This document shows positions 40,109-51,307 of a DNA stretch of 64,000 nucleotides, piece by piece. Below the pieces are notes generated by a model. The model saw only the letters and a program-made list of their open reading frames with translations, did not search any database and was not told the DNA's origin. Every line of letters begins with the position of its first letter. Position 1 is the first letter of the stretch. The stretch covers positions 2,728,001-2,792,000 of the forward strand of contig CP025321.1 in the NCBI GenBank assembly GCA_004014935.1, in the 5' to 3' direction. Source of the DNA: Saccharomycopsis malanga (lineage: Eukaryota > Ascomycota > Saccharomycetes > Ascoideales > Saccharomycopsidaceae). The position numbers and the translations under genes were made by a program.

Positions 40109-41266
40109 TTAGCCCTGATTTTTAGGAATATCCTCGGCCGTGGAGCCCCCCTGCCGTTTGTTCATTCTTCTTGTAGTCTTTCCTCTTGGATTGTTATGGG
40201 TTTTGAAATGTTGCATGCAATTGTCACTTCTCAGAAACCGTAGGCCACACCCTGCAAACGGACACTCGAAGGGACGAGCTCCAGTATGGATGGTTGCGTG
40301 TCTAGTGAGATGAGCTGCTGTCATGTACCGTTTATTACAGACATCACACTTGAACTTTCGTGGGCTAGGGGCAGCATTTGTAGGGGTAGCAGCACGTTGT
40401 GTAGAAAGTGGCATTTCAGAGGGGCTGATTGATACTGGGGACGAATGGGTTGACGAGCCAGGAGATGGCGGAGATACCATTGTTGACGACAGTGCAGACC
40501 TTTTAGTTTTTTCGTTGCCAGCTCTAGACACTTTGGGGCTACCAAAAGGCGAGTATGTGGTAGCAGTGGATTGAGGAAAGGACGAAATGGAGGATGTTGA
40601 AGAAGGCGACGATGGAGACACGCCATGAGTGACTCCTAGTTGGCTCGAGAGTATAGGCTCTTGGGTGTAACAAGTGGGATACAAGTTTGGAGAGCTTGTA
40701 TACGTTGACGAGGGAGATGATGTAGTACTGAGAAATTGGTGATTTCGTTGACTAGTGCTATTGTATGATGGGGGCGAATAATTTGCATCTTTAGGTCTGT
40801 CATTTAATACGCTTGGAAACACAGGAGGAAGAGGTGGAAGGGAAGGGAGTGGAAACAGAGGAGGTTGGCTTGAAGAGTTATTTGAAGAAGGATTTAACAA
40901 GGAAGCAATCTTTATTGCGGATTTCCGACTCTGCAACTGAGGTAAAGGAGGTGTACTCGGTCTGCTATGATTCGTTTGGATCCTAGGCAGGGTTTGGCTC
41001 TGGGAATAACCTTGCTGATAATGGTGATGTGAATGGGTTTGGGAGAAGACCAGCTTACTCCCTGGTTGGTACATTGTTTGAACACTAGAATAATTGTAAA
41101 GAGATGTAGAATTGAATTGAGCACTTGGCTTTTGCTGTTGAAGAGAAAACTGTTTCTCCTTGTGAGATTCGTTGTTTGGCAGTTGCTGCTGTATTTGAAG
41201 ACCTGAAGACAGCTCTTGATGATCTGACAGTTTGGACGGCTTTTTCTTCTTAAAAGTACCTCCCAT
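40109..41266 (-). CDS. Nrg1/2-like two-finger C2H2 regulator
   Basis: 385-aa protein with two C2H2 fingers near the C-terminus (about residues 304-356): CDVCNKRYMTAAHLTRHATIH, then CPFAGCGLRFLRSDNCMQHFKTH. The second finger, with its CPF-GCG-RF-R-DNC-QH-TH pattern, resembles the yeast repressors Nrg1/Nrg2, which recruit Tup1-Ssn6 and act in glucose repression and filamentation. The first finger is less close (TAAHLTRH where Nrg proteins have SGHLARH). The rest is Ser/Pro/Gln-rich and disordered, with long SSPSS-type runs. A basic tail (RGKTTRRMNKRQ) follows the fingers. It could instead belong to a related, unnamed family, so I give no symbol. Confidence 0.75.
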   Translation of the reverse strand: MGGTFKKKKPSKLSDHQELSSGLQIQQQLPNNESHKEKQFSLQQQKPSAQFNSTSLYNYSSVQTMYQPGSKLVFSQTHSHHHYQQGYSQSQTLPRIQTNHSRPSTPPLPQLQSRKSAIKIASLLNPSSNNSSSQPPLFPLPSLPPLPPVFPSVLNDRPKDANYSPPSYNSTSQRNHQFLSTTSSPSSTYTSSPNLYPTCYTQEPILSSQLGVTHGVSPSSPSSTSSISSFPQSTATTYSPFGSPKVSRAGNEKTKRSALSSTMVSPPSPGSSTHSSPVSISPSEMPLSTQRAATPTNAAPSPRKFKCDVCNKRYMTAAHLTRHATIHTGARPFECPFAGCGLRFLRSDNCMQHFKTHNNPRGKTTRRMNKRQGGSTAEDIPKNQG

Positions 41267-42232
41267 TGGAAGTGCTTCTAGACTTTATATTGAATGACTT
41301 TCAAAAGTAGATTTTTCAAAATACCACACGGTTATGTTGAAGGTTGTAGAACGTTGTGCAATAGAGTAAAAATATGCAGAGAGTCACAGTACATTATAAG
41401 TAAAAAACCAGTAAGACAAAGTCAGTTTGGCCTAAGAGTTGAAGGATTATATTTGATGGAAACTGATGGGTTGAAAAGTTGAGCCAGACTGAAAAATTTT
41501 TCAAAGTATTAAATTGTAAAGTTTCACAAGAAAATACCAAAGATTCAATGAATCAATGATATACAATCAGAAATGTTCTAACAACAATAAAAGGAATTGA
41601 AAATTGTTATAACTGAAAATTGTAAAACAACTTGAGTAAAATGTCAACCAATGACTTGCAAAAATATGGAGAATCGTTGCAGTTAAAAGGCAGAATTCAG
41701 CAAACTAAAATATAAAATCACACTTCTATCAAGTTGCCGTTGAGCCCTGCTTAATTCTTTGACTGCACTCCAAGCCTTCAGAAGTAGATCCTTCCAGTAA
41801 AAGGGAACCCCGGTGCATAAACGAGTTCTATTTTTATCGTTGTACGGTGGCATCAACGGAAAAACTGTTGAAATTGATTCTAGTGTGACACCAAAAGAGC
41901 AAGAAAACCTGGAAATAGGCCCCAAAGTAGAAACATACTAGGCATTACTGAGTGTCAAGTGCCAAAATGCAATGAATATCATGATCATCAGTGCTTTGAA
42001 ATTCCCGACTGTTACTACTTGAGGTCCAGCTGCACGACTCGTATCCATCTCTCATACAACTAGCCGGTTATTAGTACCAATAAGCTACTAAAAACCATTA
42101 TAGTGCCCCAGGATACCGTTTCCATACATGCCACCTACCATCGACAGTAATGTTGGCAGGCTGCCGTAGAACGTTCTCATGTTGGAATTCAACACTACTG
42201 TGCTGTTTACGCGAAGAATGCAGTGGGGGCAG
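41267..42232. other. Divergent intergenic region, two-finger factor to GLC3
   Basis: About 1 kb between divergent genes, serving as promoter space for both. It is AT-rich on the left half. A minus-strand frame at 41683-41925 is not convincing. I see no other structured element until the repeat module at 42233. Confidence 0.5.
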
Positions 42233-42275
42233 ACAGCTGCATGATATCACGTGGCGATGCATACAGCTGCATGAT
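42233..42275. promoter_or_regulatory. E-box module upstream of GLC3
   Basis: A 13-bp direct repeat, ACAGCTGCATGAT, occurs at 42233-42245 and 42263-42275, start to start 30 bp. CACGTG at 42248-42253 lies between the copies. Each repeat contains CAGCTG, so three E-boxes sit in 43 bp, about 290-330 bp upstream of the GLC3 ATG. An AGGGG stress-type motif lies nearer at 42372-42376, and a TATATATT element at about 42499-42506. bHLH regulation of GLC3 is an inference. Confidence 0.45.
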
Positions 42276-42564
42276 CTGTCATGGGAAGGGCTAGATGATG
42301 GTAGGTAGAGTGGTTACGTAAGCGTGCGTGTTAGGCACAGCAAATGACAGGAGAAACTTATGGGGGAAGGGAGGGGGAAGGCCCCATACAAGGGAAGAAA
42401 AGCCAGCCAGACAACCAGCGGTGTTATTAGTGACTATATTAGCACTCAACTGGACATTGCTATTTGTTCAATTCTATATTACTTTGATTCCTGAAGCTTA
42501 TATATTTGCAAATAGTTTTTTATTGAGCAGTAATATTACTATTATTACTATTATTATTATTTCA

Positions 42565-44664
42565 ATGCTGATTTCTACTGTTGAGGGTGCTCTTGCTATT
42601 GATCCGTGGCTCAAACCTCATGCTCATGAGCTTGCCAAGAGAAGAGCTTTAGCTGATACGTGGATCCAGACATTGAACAACTCGGAAGGTGGATTGCTCA
42701 AGTTTGCAGAGTCTTACAAGACATATGGGCTTCATGCACATCCTGAAGACAAGTCTATCACTTATAAGGAATGGGCACCAAATGCTACAAGGGCAGCGCT
42801 TATTGGAGATTTCAATGATTGGGATGGCCATTCTCATCCTTTGACCAAAGACAATTTTGGCAATTTCTTCATAAGCATTCCCAAGAACCCGCAAACTGGG
42901 GAATACGCCATTCCTCATGATTCCAAGGTAAAGATCCGCTTGACACTTGCAAATGGTAGCACTGTTGACAGGTTGCCAGCATGGATAACTAGAGCCACAC
43001 AGCCTTCACCTACTGACTTGCTAGACAAACATTCGTACCAGGCGCGCTTTTGGAATCCTCCTGAACAATACAAATTCAAGCATCCTCGACCTCCTGTTGA
43101 CGATGACCTACGTATCTATGAATGTCACGTAGGCATTTCCACACCCGAGCCCAAGATCGGATCTTACAAGGAGTTTACGAAAAATGTGTTGCCAAAAATC
43201 AAGGATTTGAATTATAATGCTATTCAATTGATGGCCATCATGGAACACGCATACTATGCTTCTTTTGGCTACCAAGTTACCAACTTTTTCGCTGTCAGTT
43301 CCAGATACGGAACCCCAGAAGAATTGAAGGAGTTGATTGACACAGCTCACGGTTATGGTATTGCGGTGTTTCTTGACGTTGTCCACTCGCATGCCTCGAA
43401 AAACGTGCTTGATGGATTGAACGAGTTTGATGGTTCTGATTACCAATACTTCCACGCTGGTGGCAAAGGAAACCATGCATTGTGGGACTCAAAGCTTTTC
43501 AACTATGGCAAATATGAGGTGCTTCGGTTTTTGCTATCCAATTTGAAGTTCTATCTAGACGTTTACAAGTTTGATGGTTTCAGATTTGACGGTGTGACTT
43601 CCATGTTGTACCAACATCACGGTATTGGTGCTGGTGGTGCTTTCAGCGGAGACTACAATGAATACTTGAATGAAAACTCTGCTGTTGACCTTGAAGCTGT
43701 CACCTACTTGATGCTTGCCAATGAATTGATCCATCAATCTGCAAAGTTGGAAGGCTCCAGATTCATCACTATTGCTGAAGACGTTTCTGGTTATCCCACC
43801 TTGTGTCTTTCTTCGGCTGATGGCGGGGTGGATTTTGACTACAGACTTTCAATGGCTATTCCTGACATGTGGATCAAACTCCTAAAGGAAACCAGCGACG
43901 ACGCCTGGGATTTGGCTAAGATTGTTCACACTCTAACTAACAGAAGATACAAAGAACGTTGCATTGCCTATTGCGAATCGCATGACCAAGCTCTTGTAGG
44001 AGACAAGACATTGGCGTTTTGGCTTATGGACAAGGAAATGTATACCAACATGAGCGACCTTACTGAGTTGACCCCAGTGATTGACCGAGGCATCTCCTTG
44101 CATAAAATGATTCGATTGCTCACCAATGCTTTGGGAGGCGAAGGCTATTTGAATTTCGAAGGTAACGAGTTTGGCCATCCAGAATGGTTGGATTTTCCTC
44201 GTGCTGGTAATAACGACTCTTACCAGTACGCTCGTCGTCAATTCAACTTGGTGGACGACAAGTTGTTGCGTTACAAGTACTTGTACAACTTTGATAAGGC
44301 AATTAATGCCTTGGAAGCTAAATTTAAATGGCTCTCTCTTGACTCTTGGACTTATGTTTCCTTGAAACACGAAGGTGATAAAATCATTGTCTTTGAACGT
44401 AATGGTTTGCTTTTTATCTTCAACTTCCACCCTACAAATTCTTACGCAGATTACAGAGTAGGAGTTGACGCTCCAGGCGTCTACAAAATTGTCCTCAACA
44501 GCGATAGAAAAGCAGATTTTGGAGGCCACGATAGAATCGATGAGGCACAATCAAAGTTTTTCACTACCAACTTGGAATGGAACAATAGAAAAAACTTTTT
44601 ACAAGTCTACATTCCAAACCGTACCGTAATTGTTTTGGCTTTAGAAAATGACCCAAGACTATAG
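42565..44664 (+). CDS. GLC3: 1,4-alpha-glucan branching enzyme
   Basis: 699-aa GH13 glycogen branching enzyme, which transfers alpha-1,4 chains to make alpha-1,6 branches. N-terminal CBM48 domain: [22 protein letters not shown]. Catalytic barrel motifs: IFLDVVHSH-type [12 protein letters not shown], the nucleophile region [18 protein letters not shown], the acid/base region [12 protein letters not shown], and [15 protein letters not shown]. The C-terminal all-beta domain includes [14 protein letters not shown] and LIFIFNFHP-like [14 protein letters not shown] chose the ATG at 42565 ([18 protein letters not shown]), which aligns with the family start. The frame is open 79 codons further upstream but contains no ATG. 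Length matches yeast Glc3 (704 aa). The only in-frame CTG I find is codon 2. Confidence 0.97.
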   Translation: MLISTVEGALAIDPWLKPHAHELAKRRALADTWIQTLNNSEGGLLKFAESYKTYGLHAHPEDKSITYKEWAPNATRAALIGDFNDWDGHSHPLTKDNFGNFFISIPKNPQTGEYAIPHDSKVKIRLTLANGSTVDRLPAWITRATQPSPTDLLDKHSYQARFWNPPEQYKFKHPRPPVDDDLRIYECHVGISTPEPKIGSYKEFTKNVLPKIKDLNYNAIQLMAIMEHAYYASFGYQVTNFFAVSSRYGTPEELKELIDTAHGYGIAVFLDVVHSHASKNVLDGLNEFDGSDYQYFHAGGKGNHALWDSKLFNYGKYEVLRFLLSNLKFYLDVYKFDGFRFDGVTSMLYQHHGIGAGGAFSGDYNEYLNENSAVDLEAVTYLMLANELIHQSAKLEGSRFITIAEDVSGYPTLCLSSADGGVDFDYRLSMAIPDMWIKLLKETSDDAWDLAKIVHTLTNRRYKERCIAYCESHDQALVGDKTLAFWLMDKEMYTNMSDLTELTPVIDRGISLHKMIRLLTNALGGEGYLNFEGNEFGHPEWLDFPRAGNNDSYQYARRQFNLVDDKLLRYKYLYNFDKAINALEAKFKWLSLDSWTYVSLKHEGDKIIVFERNGLLFIFNFHPTNSYADYRVGVDAPGVYKIVLNSDRKADFGGHDRIDEAQSKFFTTNLEWNNRKNFLQVYIPNRTVIVLALENDPRL

Positions 44665-45300
44665 TTATCCGTCATAATATTTACAATTGTCTTTTTCAAC
44701 CTTTCAGCATACATTTTTACTACAAAAAGTGCTGATTTTTTGTTCTTTTTTATGAAAAAAGTTTATTAGAAGCTCTCCTATAGGTTCTTTTTTTTTACAT
44801 CGTTGACCATACATTCTTTTTATTTGCTACAAGTTCATATGTCACGCTGCTGCTGTTTTGTTTTGTTCTTTGCTAAACACTCTTTACTCTAGCTTCAAAG
44901 ATTATAAAATGTCATTCGCTGTTCTAAATTATGTTTTTCTCAATGTCCTTGCATGAAGCCTACACTAGTGAAAAATAAAGAAACTGTATAATCTATAAAA
45001 TTGAAATGCTGTATAAAAGACCAACGCCGGGTACTCTAAGTCTATTGTGCTTCCGACTGGACGCCTCCAAATTGAATTTGAACGTAGAATTAAAAAAATA
45101 ATTGTCTTGTTGGAAATCATTATTGTTAATGTGTCATTTGAACTAAAGGAAAGACTTTTTATAAAGGTTGTGTCAACAACCTAGACTCTGCTAATGACTT
45201 TGAAAGAACCTGTTCTTGTTAAAGTATAAAGCATAGAACGTCAAGATTCATGTGTTTTATGGCAGCATGCTGTGAAGAGCAAAAGAGCCTTTGAATTAAT
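44665..45300. other. Convergent region after GLC3
   Basis: 636 bp between the converging GLC3 and peptide-precursor genes. T-runs at about 44720-44800 are typical of a 3' end region. No gene is supported. Confidence 0.55.
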
Positions 45301-45510
45301 TCAAAAGTCATTGAAATCCTGGTATTCCTCTTCCTTTTTTGGCTCAAGGACCTCGATCACTCTTTTCTCCAAGCCATCATCGGCATCACGTCTTTGAAAA
45401 TCATCAAAATCATTATACTCGAGGCCAGTAGCCTGAGCAATTGGAGCAGCCCGAGCACCAATGGTGAATAAAGCCAAGATAGAAAAGATTTGATGACTAG
45501 TAAAGAGCAT
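45301..45510 (-). CDS. Small secreted peptide precursor with Kex2 sites
   Basis: 69-aa precursor. Residues 1-21 form a strong signal peptide (MLFTSHQIFSILALFTIGARA, cleavage after ARA or nearby). The remainder has two dibasic Kex2-type sites, Arg-Arg (in DDFQRRDADD) and Lys-Arg (in GLEKRVIEV), which would release three short peptides. The first and last carry a similar motif, EYNDFDDF and EYQDFNDF, the latter at the very C-terminus. After the Arg-Arg site comes Asp-Ala, resembling the X-Ala dipeptides trimmed by Ste13. There are no cysteines. The ATG has an ACA leader and a TATA box about 130 bp upstream. It does not match mating pheromones I know. I would treat it as a real but uncharacterised secreted-peptide gene. 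Confidence 0.65.
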   Translation of the reverse strand: MLFTSHQIFSILALFTIGARAAPIAQATGLEYNDFDDFQRRDADDGLEKRVIEVLEPKKEEEYQDFNDF

Positions 45511-45636
45511 TGTTGTAATGTGAATTTTTTGTTTTTATAATTGACTTTGCCAGTTTGAGTATATTTTAAAGAAAAACTTCCTTGCCAAGTAACTGATAGA
45601 ATTAAAGCTTCTACAAGAAAAGAGCGTTTTCCCAAC

Positions 45637-45644
45637 TTTTTATA
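45637..45644 (-). promoter_or_regulatory. TATA box of the peptide-precursor gene
   Basis: TATAAAAA on the minus strand, 127-134 bp upstream of the ATG at 45510, a normal yeast spacing. It supports this short frame as a transcribed gene. Confidence 0.45.
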
Positions 45645-46710
45645 ATAGTCTTTAAAATGTTCCTTTCTTTACACATTTTTAATTACTCTGCAGGTGTCAC
45701 CTGTACGCTAGGAACATTAGGAACGTAAAACACTAGGGTAAATTGCATGTCTAGCACGACTACCCACTACCCAAACCACTACCGTTTTAGCACACACACT
45801 AATCTCATACATTGATGAACTTACAAGACGGGTCTAATGTTCAAACCTGTAGATATTGTCTCAAGAGATCCTTCTTGGCGGATTTGCTGCGCGATGCTGC
45901 GGGGTGCTGCATGCTGAGTTTTGCATTGAGCGCTGTATTGTTTGCAGGTCATACATCATGGGAAAGACCTATTTTCATAATGTTCTGTAACGAGATTGAA
46001 CAATAACTGAGCTTGAGGTAGCGAAATATGGTCAAGGGGTCATGAAAATGGCTTCTTGGATTCAAAATATTATTCCTTTGTTTGTTTTTTGTTTGTTTTT
46101 TGGTGTCAGAACGGTAATATTGTACATATTTACCCTTATCCATTTCTTACGAATTTGATCATAAATCAAATAAAAGAAACTTACTTCAATATATTATGTA
46201 AAACAGGCTGTCAAGAGTTTGATAGGTTTTTTGAGCAACAAGATACTTTCATTTTCCTGTAAGCTTTAAAATACGTAAAGCTACGACTTCTATATTGATA
46301 AATCATATCTGGATTTGATAGACTCTTGCAAAATCCTTTAGTCAGGATTCAAAAAAGGGTTTGTCAGTTCCCTTGGAACCCCTTTCCCATACCTAGGCCT
46401 CATAGTTCATGACAGCTTGGTAAAATAAAGATACTTCCATGCATCGGCATTACCAGAAAAATAATTCAATAGTTTAGTTTTTCCGAATTTACAATAACAC
46501 TGCCATGCGAAAAAAAAAAGGTTATTGTTCATAACATCATGAAGAAGCAAATTATAAAGAAAAGATACATGCAAATCGAACGAGCTCGCCATTGTGGAAG
46601 CCAAAAACTAAAATGAAACAGCAAAGAACCTATAGTGAACAAGAAATAAATGAGAAAGAATCTATAAACATAAGAATTAAAACCAAAACCAACATTTCAT
46701 TTTGACAACA
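45645..46710. other. Intergenic region, peptide gene to J-protein gene
   Basis: About 1.1 kb. It holds distal promoter sequence of the peptide gene and the 3' end of the J-protein gene. Short frames at 45812-46006 and 46056-46262 lack any recognisable feature. No gene is supported. Confidence 0.5.
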
Positions 46711-49164
46711 CTAAAAATCAAAGCCATTGGCTCGCATTATTCTCACGTTATCGTAATAATGCTTCAACACCTCGATATTTTGTTTCCGCGAAAACACCCA
46801 CTCCTCCTGAACATTAATGTCGCGTTGTAATGCCTGCAAATATATCTCGGAATTCTGTACTGATCCTAACATGTCGTCCAACCTTTGGGCCATGGAGGAA
46901 ATACGATCTTGGTTATATTTATTGATGTAATCGCAATAACGCAACCATTCGCTTTGATATCGTTTGACTTTTTCATGATATGCTATCCATCCTTCTTTCG
47001 AAAGATCCTTCAAGAAGGGAGGTGGGCTAGGTGGGTGCACATGCAAAATCTTCTCAGAGGCAAATAGGTCTTCCAAGCCCAACTTTGAAGATTTGGTCTG
47101 TACATAAACATTATTCACTGGCAAATGAATGTTTTCAACGTTTTTACGAGTCGCTCCCGAATCAATATATTCAAACTTTTTTTGACCAAAATGCTTCTCC
47201 TTGTCGTTAGTTTTTCCATTTTCTCGGGTAGCCGCTGGGTCTAAACTAGATAGCATTCCGTTTAAATCAAAATTGCTTTCTTTGTCTTGGGTAAAAGGAG
47301 GAATACTATCAATACCATGAAGAGTAAACTTGTTATCTTTACTTGATTCTTTCTGCTGTTTATCAAGTTCATCTGCAAAAAATACTTCTTCAGTTTCTAG
47401 GACCTCTACATCAGGATCAATGTCAATAATGCTCTCTTCTCTGGTTTGACTCTTGGGCTGCTTATCTATACCATCAGTACTATCCATTCCAGGGTTATTT
47501 TCATCCTCTGAAGACTTTTCGAGTTTTTCATTGACAGAATCGCTCAAGTCTGTATCAGAATCACTCACGTCAAAGACATTTCGCTTTATATCTTCATTAA
47601 TATTGATTTCCTCGATATCTTCCGACTCTTCTTCCTCTGACTCAAAAAGATTAGGTGTCACTGTGTCATGATCACCATCTTCAATTCCAATCTCTAGGTC
47701 TGTTCTTGACGGCCGTCCAGAAACACCTTTAGCAAAAGTCGGTTTTTTATTTTGGTATGTAAATCTTGTTTGGAACACATTCTTTTTCATTAATGGGGTT
47801 GTGCTGCGACTATTTCTATATCTCTTATTACCAGAACCGCTCGGTCTTTTCAAGTCATTAGCACTTTCTCTCAAAAGAGCATCTAACATATCGTACTTGG
47901 CGCTATCATCTGCTTGGTTTTCCTTTTCCAGATGGTCCTCGTGGTGAGAATCTGCTTCCTTCTCTTCGTCGCTTGAAATACCCTTTTCCTTCTTTACTGC
48001 CTCTCGCTTATATTGAAAAGGACTAGTATAAGTAAGATTGTCTTTACTGAAAAAGTTTTTCTCCAATGGTGATGGTGTTTTTTCTTTTTTACTTTTCTCC
48101 TCCTCTATAACAATCGGATCTGTCTTGGTTCCACCAACAGGATGCGTGTTGAAAACAGACCCACGCAAGCCAGACGGCTGGGAACTGGACGGTTGTTCAG
48201 TACTGTCAAGCTCTGGGGAGGCGAAGATGTTTGGAATATTTGGATCATTAACTTTGGAATGATTGTGGCTAGTTGGGGGCGTTTTTTTGGGTGTTTCGGT
48301 GCTAGCAAAATAGGGAGAGTTATTTTTTGCAGCTTCGGTTGTGGATTTGGCATTTCTTGTTGGCCCAGCTGCATGTTTAATATTTGAGGGGTCTGTAGTA
48401 GTATTTTCGGTTCTCAGAAACTTGGCTTCTTTACCAGCTGCCACGTAAGAATAACCAGTTTTTGATCTGGTCCAGTTTTCATCATTTTTTGTGCTTCTTA
48501 TATCAGGCCTGTCGGTTTTTTCAAATACTTTTCCAAATTTTGGCGCATGACTAGCAGAGTTTGTCCCTGTCCCTGAATCGGCCGTTGTTTTACTTTTATG
48601 GCTGAAATATGGCTCGCCCTTCTTATAATTGTTGGCATATGCTCCCTGCTGATAGCGCGAGGTCTTAGGAACAGATTGTGAGCTATACGAGCTTACATTA
48701 GGGTTCCCAAATCTAGTATTCTGATGGGAAAAGCTTTGGAAAAATTGATTGTCCAAATCATCATATTCATTGTAAGCTGACTTGAATGCATTCTGGAAGT
48801 GTTGATAGAAAGTTGAGGATGAAGAATTTTGTTGCTGATGAAATTTGCGTTTATGGGCGTCAAAGTTTGATGCATTGTAAGCAAATCCATTGAAGAAGCT
48901 ATTGGCAGCAGGCCGAGGCCTTGTTGATGTGAAAGAACTGGCTCCAGAACCGGAGAAAAGCTGTGTCTTATCATACTGAGATTTCCGCTGTGGATCAGAA
49001 AGGATTGTGTATGATTCCACAATGCTTTTGAATATCTCATGGGCATCGCTTGCCTTGTTTTTGTCCGGATGATATTGTAGCGCGAGCTTCTTATACGCCT
49101 TCTTGATCTCTATGCTGCTGGCATTTCTGGATATCCCTAGCCGCTGGTAATGGTCCACCATCAT
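46711..49164 (-). CDS. J-domain protein with long disordered region
   Basis: 817-aa class C J-protein. The J domain spans about residues 4-70 ([19 protein letters not shown], with HPD at residues 32-34), so it can stimulate an Hsp70. There is no Gly/Phe-rich linker, zinc-finger region or membrane segment of the class A/B types. Residues of about 75-660 are Ser/Lys/Glu-rich and disordered, with acidic patches. The last 140 residues appear folded and helical ([21 protein letters not shown] ... [10 protein letters not shown] ... [19 protein letters not shown]), likely a partner-binding domain. I do not recognise an S. cerevisiae ortholog. The first of two adjacent ATGs is used here. It is divergent from VPS62 with a 688-bp shared promoter. 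Confidence 0.88.
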   Translation of the reverse strand: MMVDHYQRLGISRNASSIEIKKAYKKLALQYHPDKNKASDAHEIFKSIVESYTILSDPQRKSQYDKTQLFSGSGASSFTSTRPRPAANSFFNGFAYNASNFDAHKRKFHQQQNSSSSTFYQHFQNAFKSAYNEYDDLDNQFFQSFSHQNTRFGNPNVSSYSSQSVPKTSRYQQGAYANNYKKGEPYFSHKSKTTADSGTGTNSASHAPKFGKVFEKTDRPDIRSTKNDENWTRSKTGYSYVAAGKEAKFLRTENTTTDPSNIKHAAGPTRNAKSTTEAAKNNSPYFASTETPKKTPPTSHNHSKVNDPNIPNIFASPELDSTEQPSSSQPSGLRGSVFNTHPVGGTKTDPIVIEEEKSKKEKTPSPLEKNFFSKDNLTYTSPFQYKREAVKKEKGISSDEEKEADSHHEDHLEKENQADDSAKYDMLDALLRESANDLKRPSGSGNKRYRNSRSTTPLMKKNVFQTRFTYQNKKPTFAKGVSGRPSRTDLEIGIEDGDHDTVTPNLFESEEEESEDIEEININEDIKRNVFDVSDSDTDLSDSVNEKLEKSSEDENNPGMDSTDGIDKQPKSQTREESIIDIDPDVEVLETEEVFFADELDKQQKESSKDNKFTLHGIDSIPPFTQDKESNFDLNGMLSSLDPAATRENGKTNDKEKHFGQKKFEYIDSGATRKNVENIHLPVNNVYVQTKSSKLGLEDLFASEKILHVHPPSPPPFLKDLSKEGWIAYHEKVKRYQSEWLRYCDYINKYNQDRISSMAQRLDDMLGSVQNSEIYLQALQRDINVQEEWVFSRKQNIEVLKHYYDNVRIMRANGFDF

Positions 49165-49852
49165 AGATGTGTTCTTTCAAGCAATTGTTCTGCCTGATTT
49201 AGAGGTTTTTATTGCCACTAATTCTTAATTCTTTCGCGTAATCAATGTTTTTTTTTTGTCAAAAGTTTGTTCTTCAAGTATTATGTGCGCACTTGATATA
49301 TATTTATTGTAAAATTAGTTTGCCACTAGTTGGGACTAATAACATCCCTAACCGGAGTCCTATACTTTATGCTAATTATTATCAATTCTTCATTTCCAGA
49401 ACGCCTTCAAAGGGTGCTTATTTTTTTAATCTTTTGAATATCTTCCAACGCATGTATGGTGTGATAGCGCGTCACATCGCGCATGCCCGAAAACCCGGTT
49501 CGCATGCTTATGATGCACAGGTTCGGGCAAATTATATATATTATCTCGTTATGTCAAATTCATCAACAGGTATAAACCTGTATATATATAAATTTCTTAT
49601 AGCCCATCCCAGATTGTTAGGATACCAAGGTAGAAATGAGCCTTTGATTGTGCATACTGACGCAGTGTTATACAGATTCATACGGATCATTACATTATAC
49701 CGCATAATATCGCATATAAGGTATGCAGCTGAAAAAGCGCTCATTCCTTTATATATATTCACTCTGTTGCTTCTACAATTTTCTTGTATTCTCTTTTTAC
49801 TCAACTTTACGGCAGCCTGATGGAAATATAATAAGCAAACACTATAGTGAAC
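49165..49852. other. Divergent promoter, J-protein and VPS62
   Basis: 688 bp between divergent genes. Visible features are TATA-like runs (TATATATAT near 49572) and a GC-rich patch with CGCGTCACATCGCGCATGC near 49468-49490. A plus-strand frame at 49245-49820 has no recognisable similarity and overlaps these promoter-like sequences, so I leave it out. Confidence 0.5.
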
Positions 49853-51307
49853 ATGCGCAGTTTTGTTTCCCATATACTTGGGCTTACAGCGGGACTTTCG
49901 GCACTTGCACAACCCATAAGCCAGCAGTGGTCTTCTGAGGATACCATATGGCGACAACCCAACTTTGGGCTTCCGGACCCATTGGATGGTGTGAATATGA
50001 ATAGTATATACGATCAGCAGTACCAAAGGGCCTCAAAAGGCTGGTTTGGCTCAGCTAGCAAGTCATTGCCACCAATAGTACTGTCACCTAGTGAGAATGA
50101 GACCACCATCAGTCCAGGAGAAATTCCAGACTATGTGCTACAGTTTGCCCCATTGGTTCATCTCTACTCTGAAGAAAAGTATTTGCCGTACGATGTTAAC
50201 GAATATGTCTCCCATTTGTACTTGACCTATGCAAATGGCACCAATCTCACAACTGACAGTGACCTTCCGTTGAACTTGTCACACTTGTGCAACTTCAACA
50301 AGTATACCCATGAAGAGGTGTATATGACCAGCTTGGATGACTTTACCACAGACCCAGACTGGATCACCGGCAAGAAAAACAAACCAAACTACGAGAATGG
50401 GTTGATAAAAGATGCGCCAGCAGTGCTAATTGTAGTGGATAAAGGAAATGGCTGGTTAGATTCATATTGGTTTTATTTCTACTCATTCAACCTCGGCCCT
50501 TTTGTAATGGGCCATGGCCCTTATGGAAACCATGTTGGGGACTGGGAGCATTCTCTTGTAAGATTCTACCAGGGCAAACCTGTCACTTTATGGATGAGTG
50601 CCCATGGCGGTGGAAACGGCTACAATTTCGATGCTGTTGAAAAATACGGTGATTTTGACGAAGGCAAAAGACACAGGAATCACAACCATAAGCATAACGC
50701 AACAACCCAGAAAAGACCTATAATATTCAGTGCTAGAGGAACACATGCGAACTATGCTTCTGTAGGACAGCACGCTCATGATTTGCCTTATTCTATTTTA
50801 TCTGACTTCACCGACAGAGGCTCATTGTGGGATCCTGCTATGAACTATCTCGGATATACCTGGGATGGCGTCAGATTAACCCCTGCCTTGAATAAAACCT
50901 CTTTGAAAAACAACATCACCCTGGAGCAGTACAAACATAACACCCGTGAACAAGAATATGGGCCATGGTTGCTCTGGTGGGGCCACTGGGGTGACAAAAA
51001 GCTAAATCCAAGTGATGAACGGCAAGTCTGGTCTCCTTGGGAATACAAATATATTGATGGTCCGAAGGGCCCGTTGAATAAAAACTTGCTTCGTGACAAG
51101 GTTTGCCAAAGAGCTAAGTGGTGGAACTTTTGGAATGGTTGCACTGTCAGACGTTACTTGGACATGGGAAGCGGTATCGAAAGCGAGGGTATCAATACTT
51201 GCATAGTCATTTCCAACAAGATCCATAACCCAATTTTAAGACAGTTGGTTGTTTGGATCACTTATGGCGGCTGGACATGCTTTATAATTGATAATATCTG
51301 GGCTTGA
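49853..51307 (+). CDS. VPS62: Vps62-family protein
   Basis: 484-aa member of the fungal Vps62/Tda6 family, first linked in yeast to vacuolar protein sorting; its biochemical role is unknown. A hydrophobic N-terminus (MRSFVSHILGLTAGLSALA) looks like a signal peptide. The family domain begins near residue 93 (PDYVLQFAPLVHLYSEEKYLPYDV) and includes HLYLTYANGTNL, DSYWFYFYSFNLGPFVMGHG, GNHVGDWEHSLVRF, FSARGTHANYAS and WLLWWGHWGD, all conserved in the family. Many Trp residues and several Asn-X-Ser/Thr sequons suggest a luminal or secreted glycoprotein. I use the ATG at 49853, the first in frame. Confidence 0.88.
   Translation: MRSFVSHILGLTAGLSALAQPISQQWSSEDTIWRQPNFGLPDPLDGVNMNSIYDQQYQRASKGWFGSASKSLPPIVLSPSENETTISPGEIPDYVLQFAPLVHLYSEEKYLPYDVNEYVSHLYLTYANGTNLTTDSDLPLNLSHLCNFNKYTHEEVYMTSLDDFTTDPDWITGKKNKPNYENGLIKDAPAVLIVVDKGNGWLDSYWFYFYSFNLGPFVMGHGPYGNHVGDWEHSLVRFYQGKPVTLWMSAHGGGNGYNFDAVEKYGDFDEGKRHRNHNHKHNATTQKRPIIFSARGTHANYASVGQHAHDLPYSILSDFTDRGSLWDPAMNYLGYTWDGVRLTPALNKTSLKNNITLEQYKHNTREQEYGPWLLWWGHWGDKKLNPSDERQVWSPWEYKYIDGPKGPLNKNLLRDKVCQRAKWWNFWNGCTVRRYLDMGSGIESEGINTCIVISNKIHNPILRQLVVWITYGGWTCFIIDNIWA

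Noticed and set aside
42328-42564. 79-residue N-terminal extension of GLC3
   Set aside because: The frame is open but contains no ATG, starts in promoter-like sequence, and the family start aligns with the ATG at 42565.
49245-49820. 191-codon plus-strand frame before VPS62
   Set aside because: It overlaps the divergent promoter and TATA-like runs, has low-complexity Tyr/Ile-rich content, and shows no recognisable domain.
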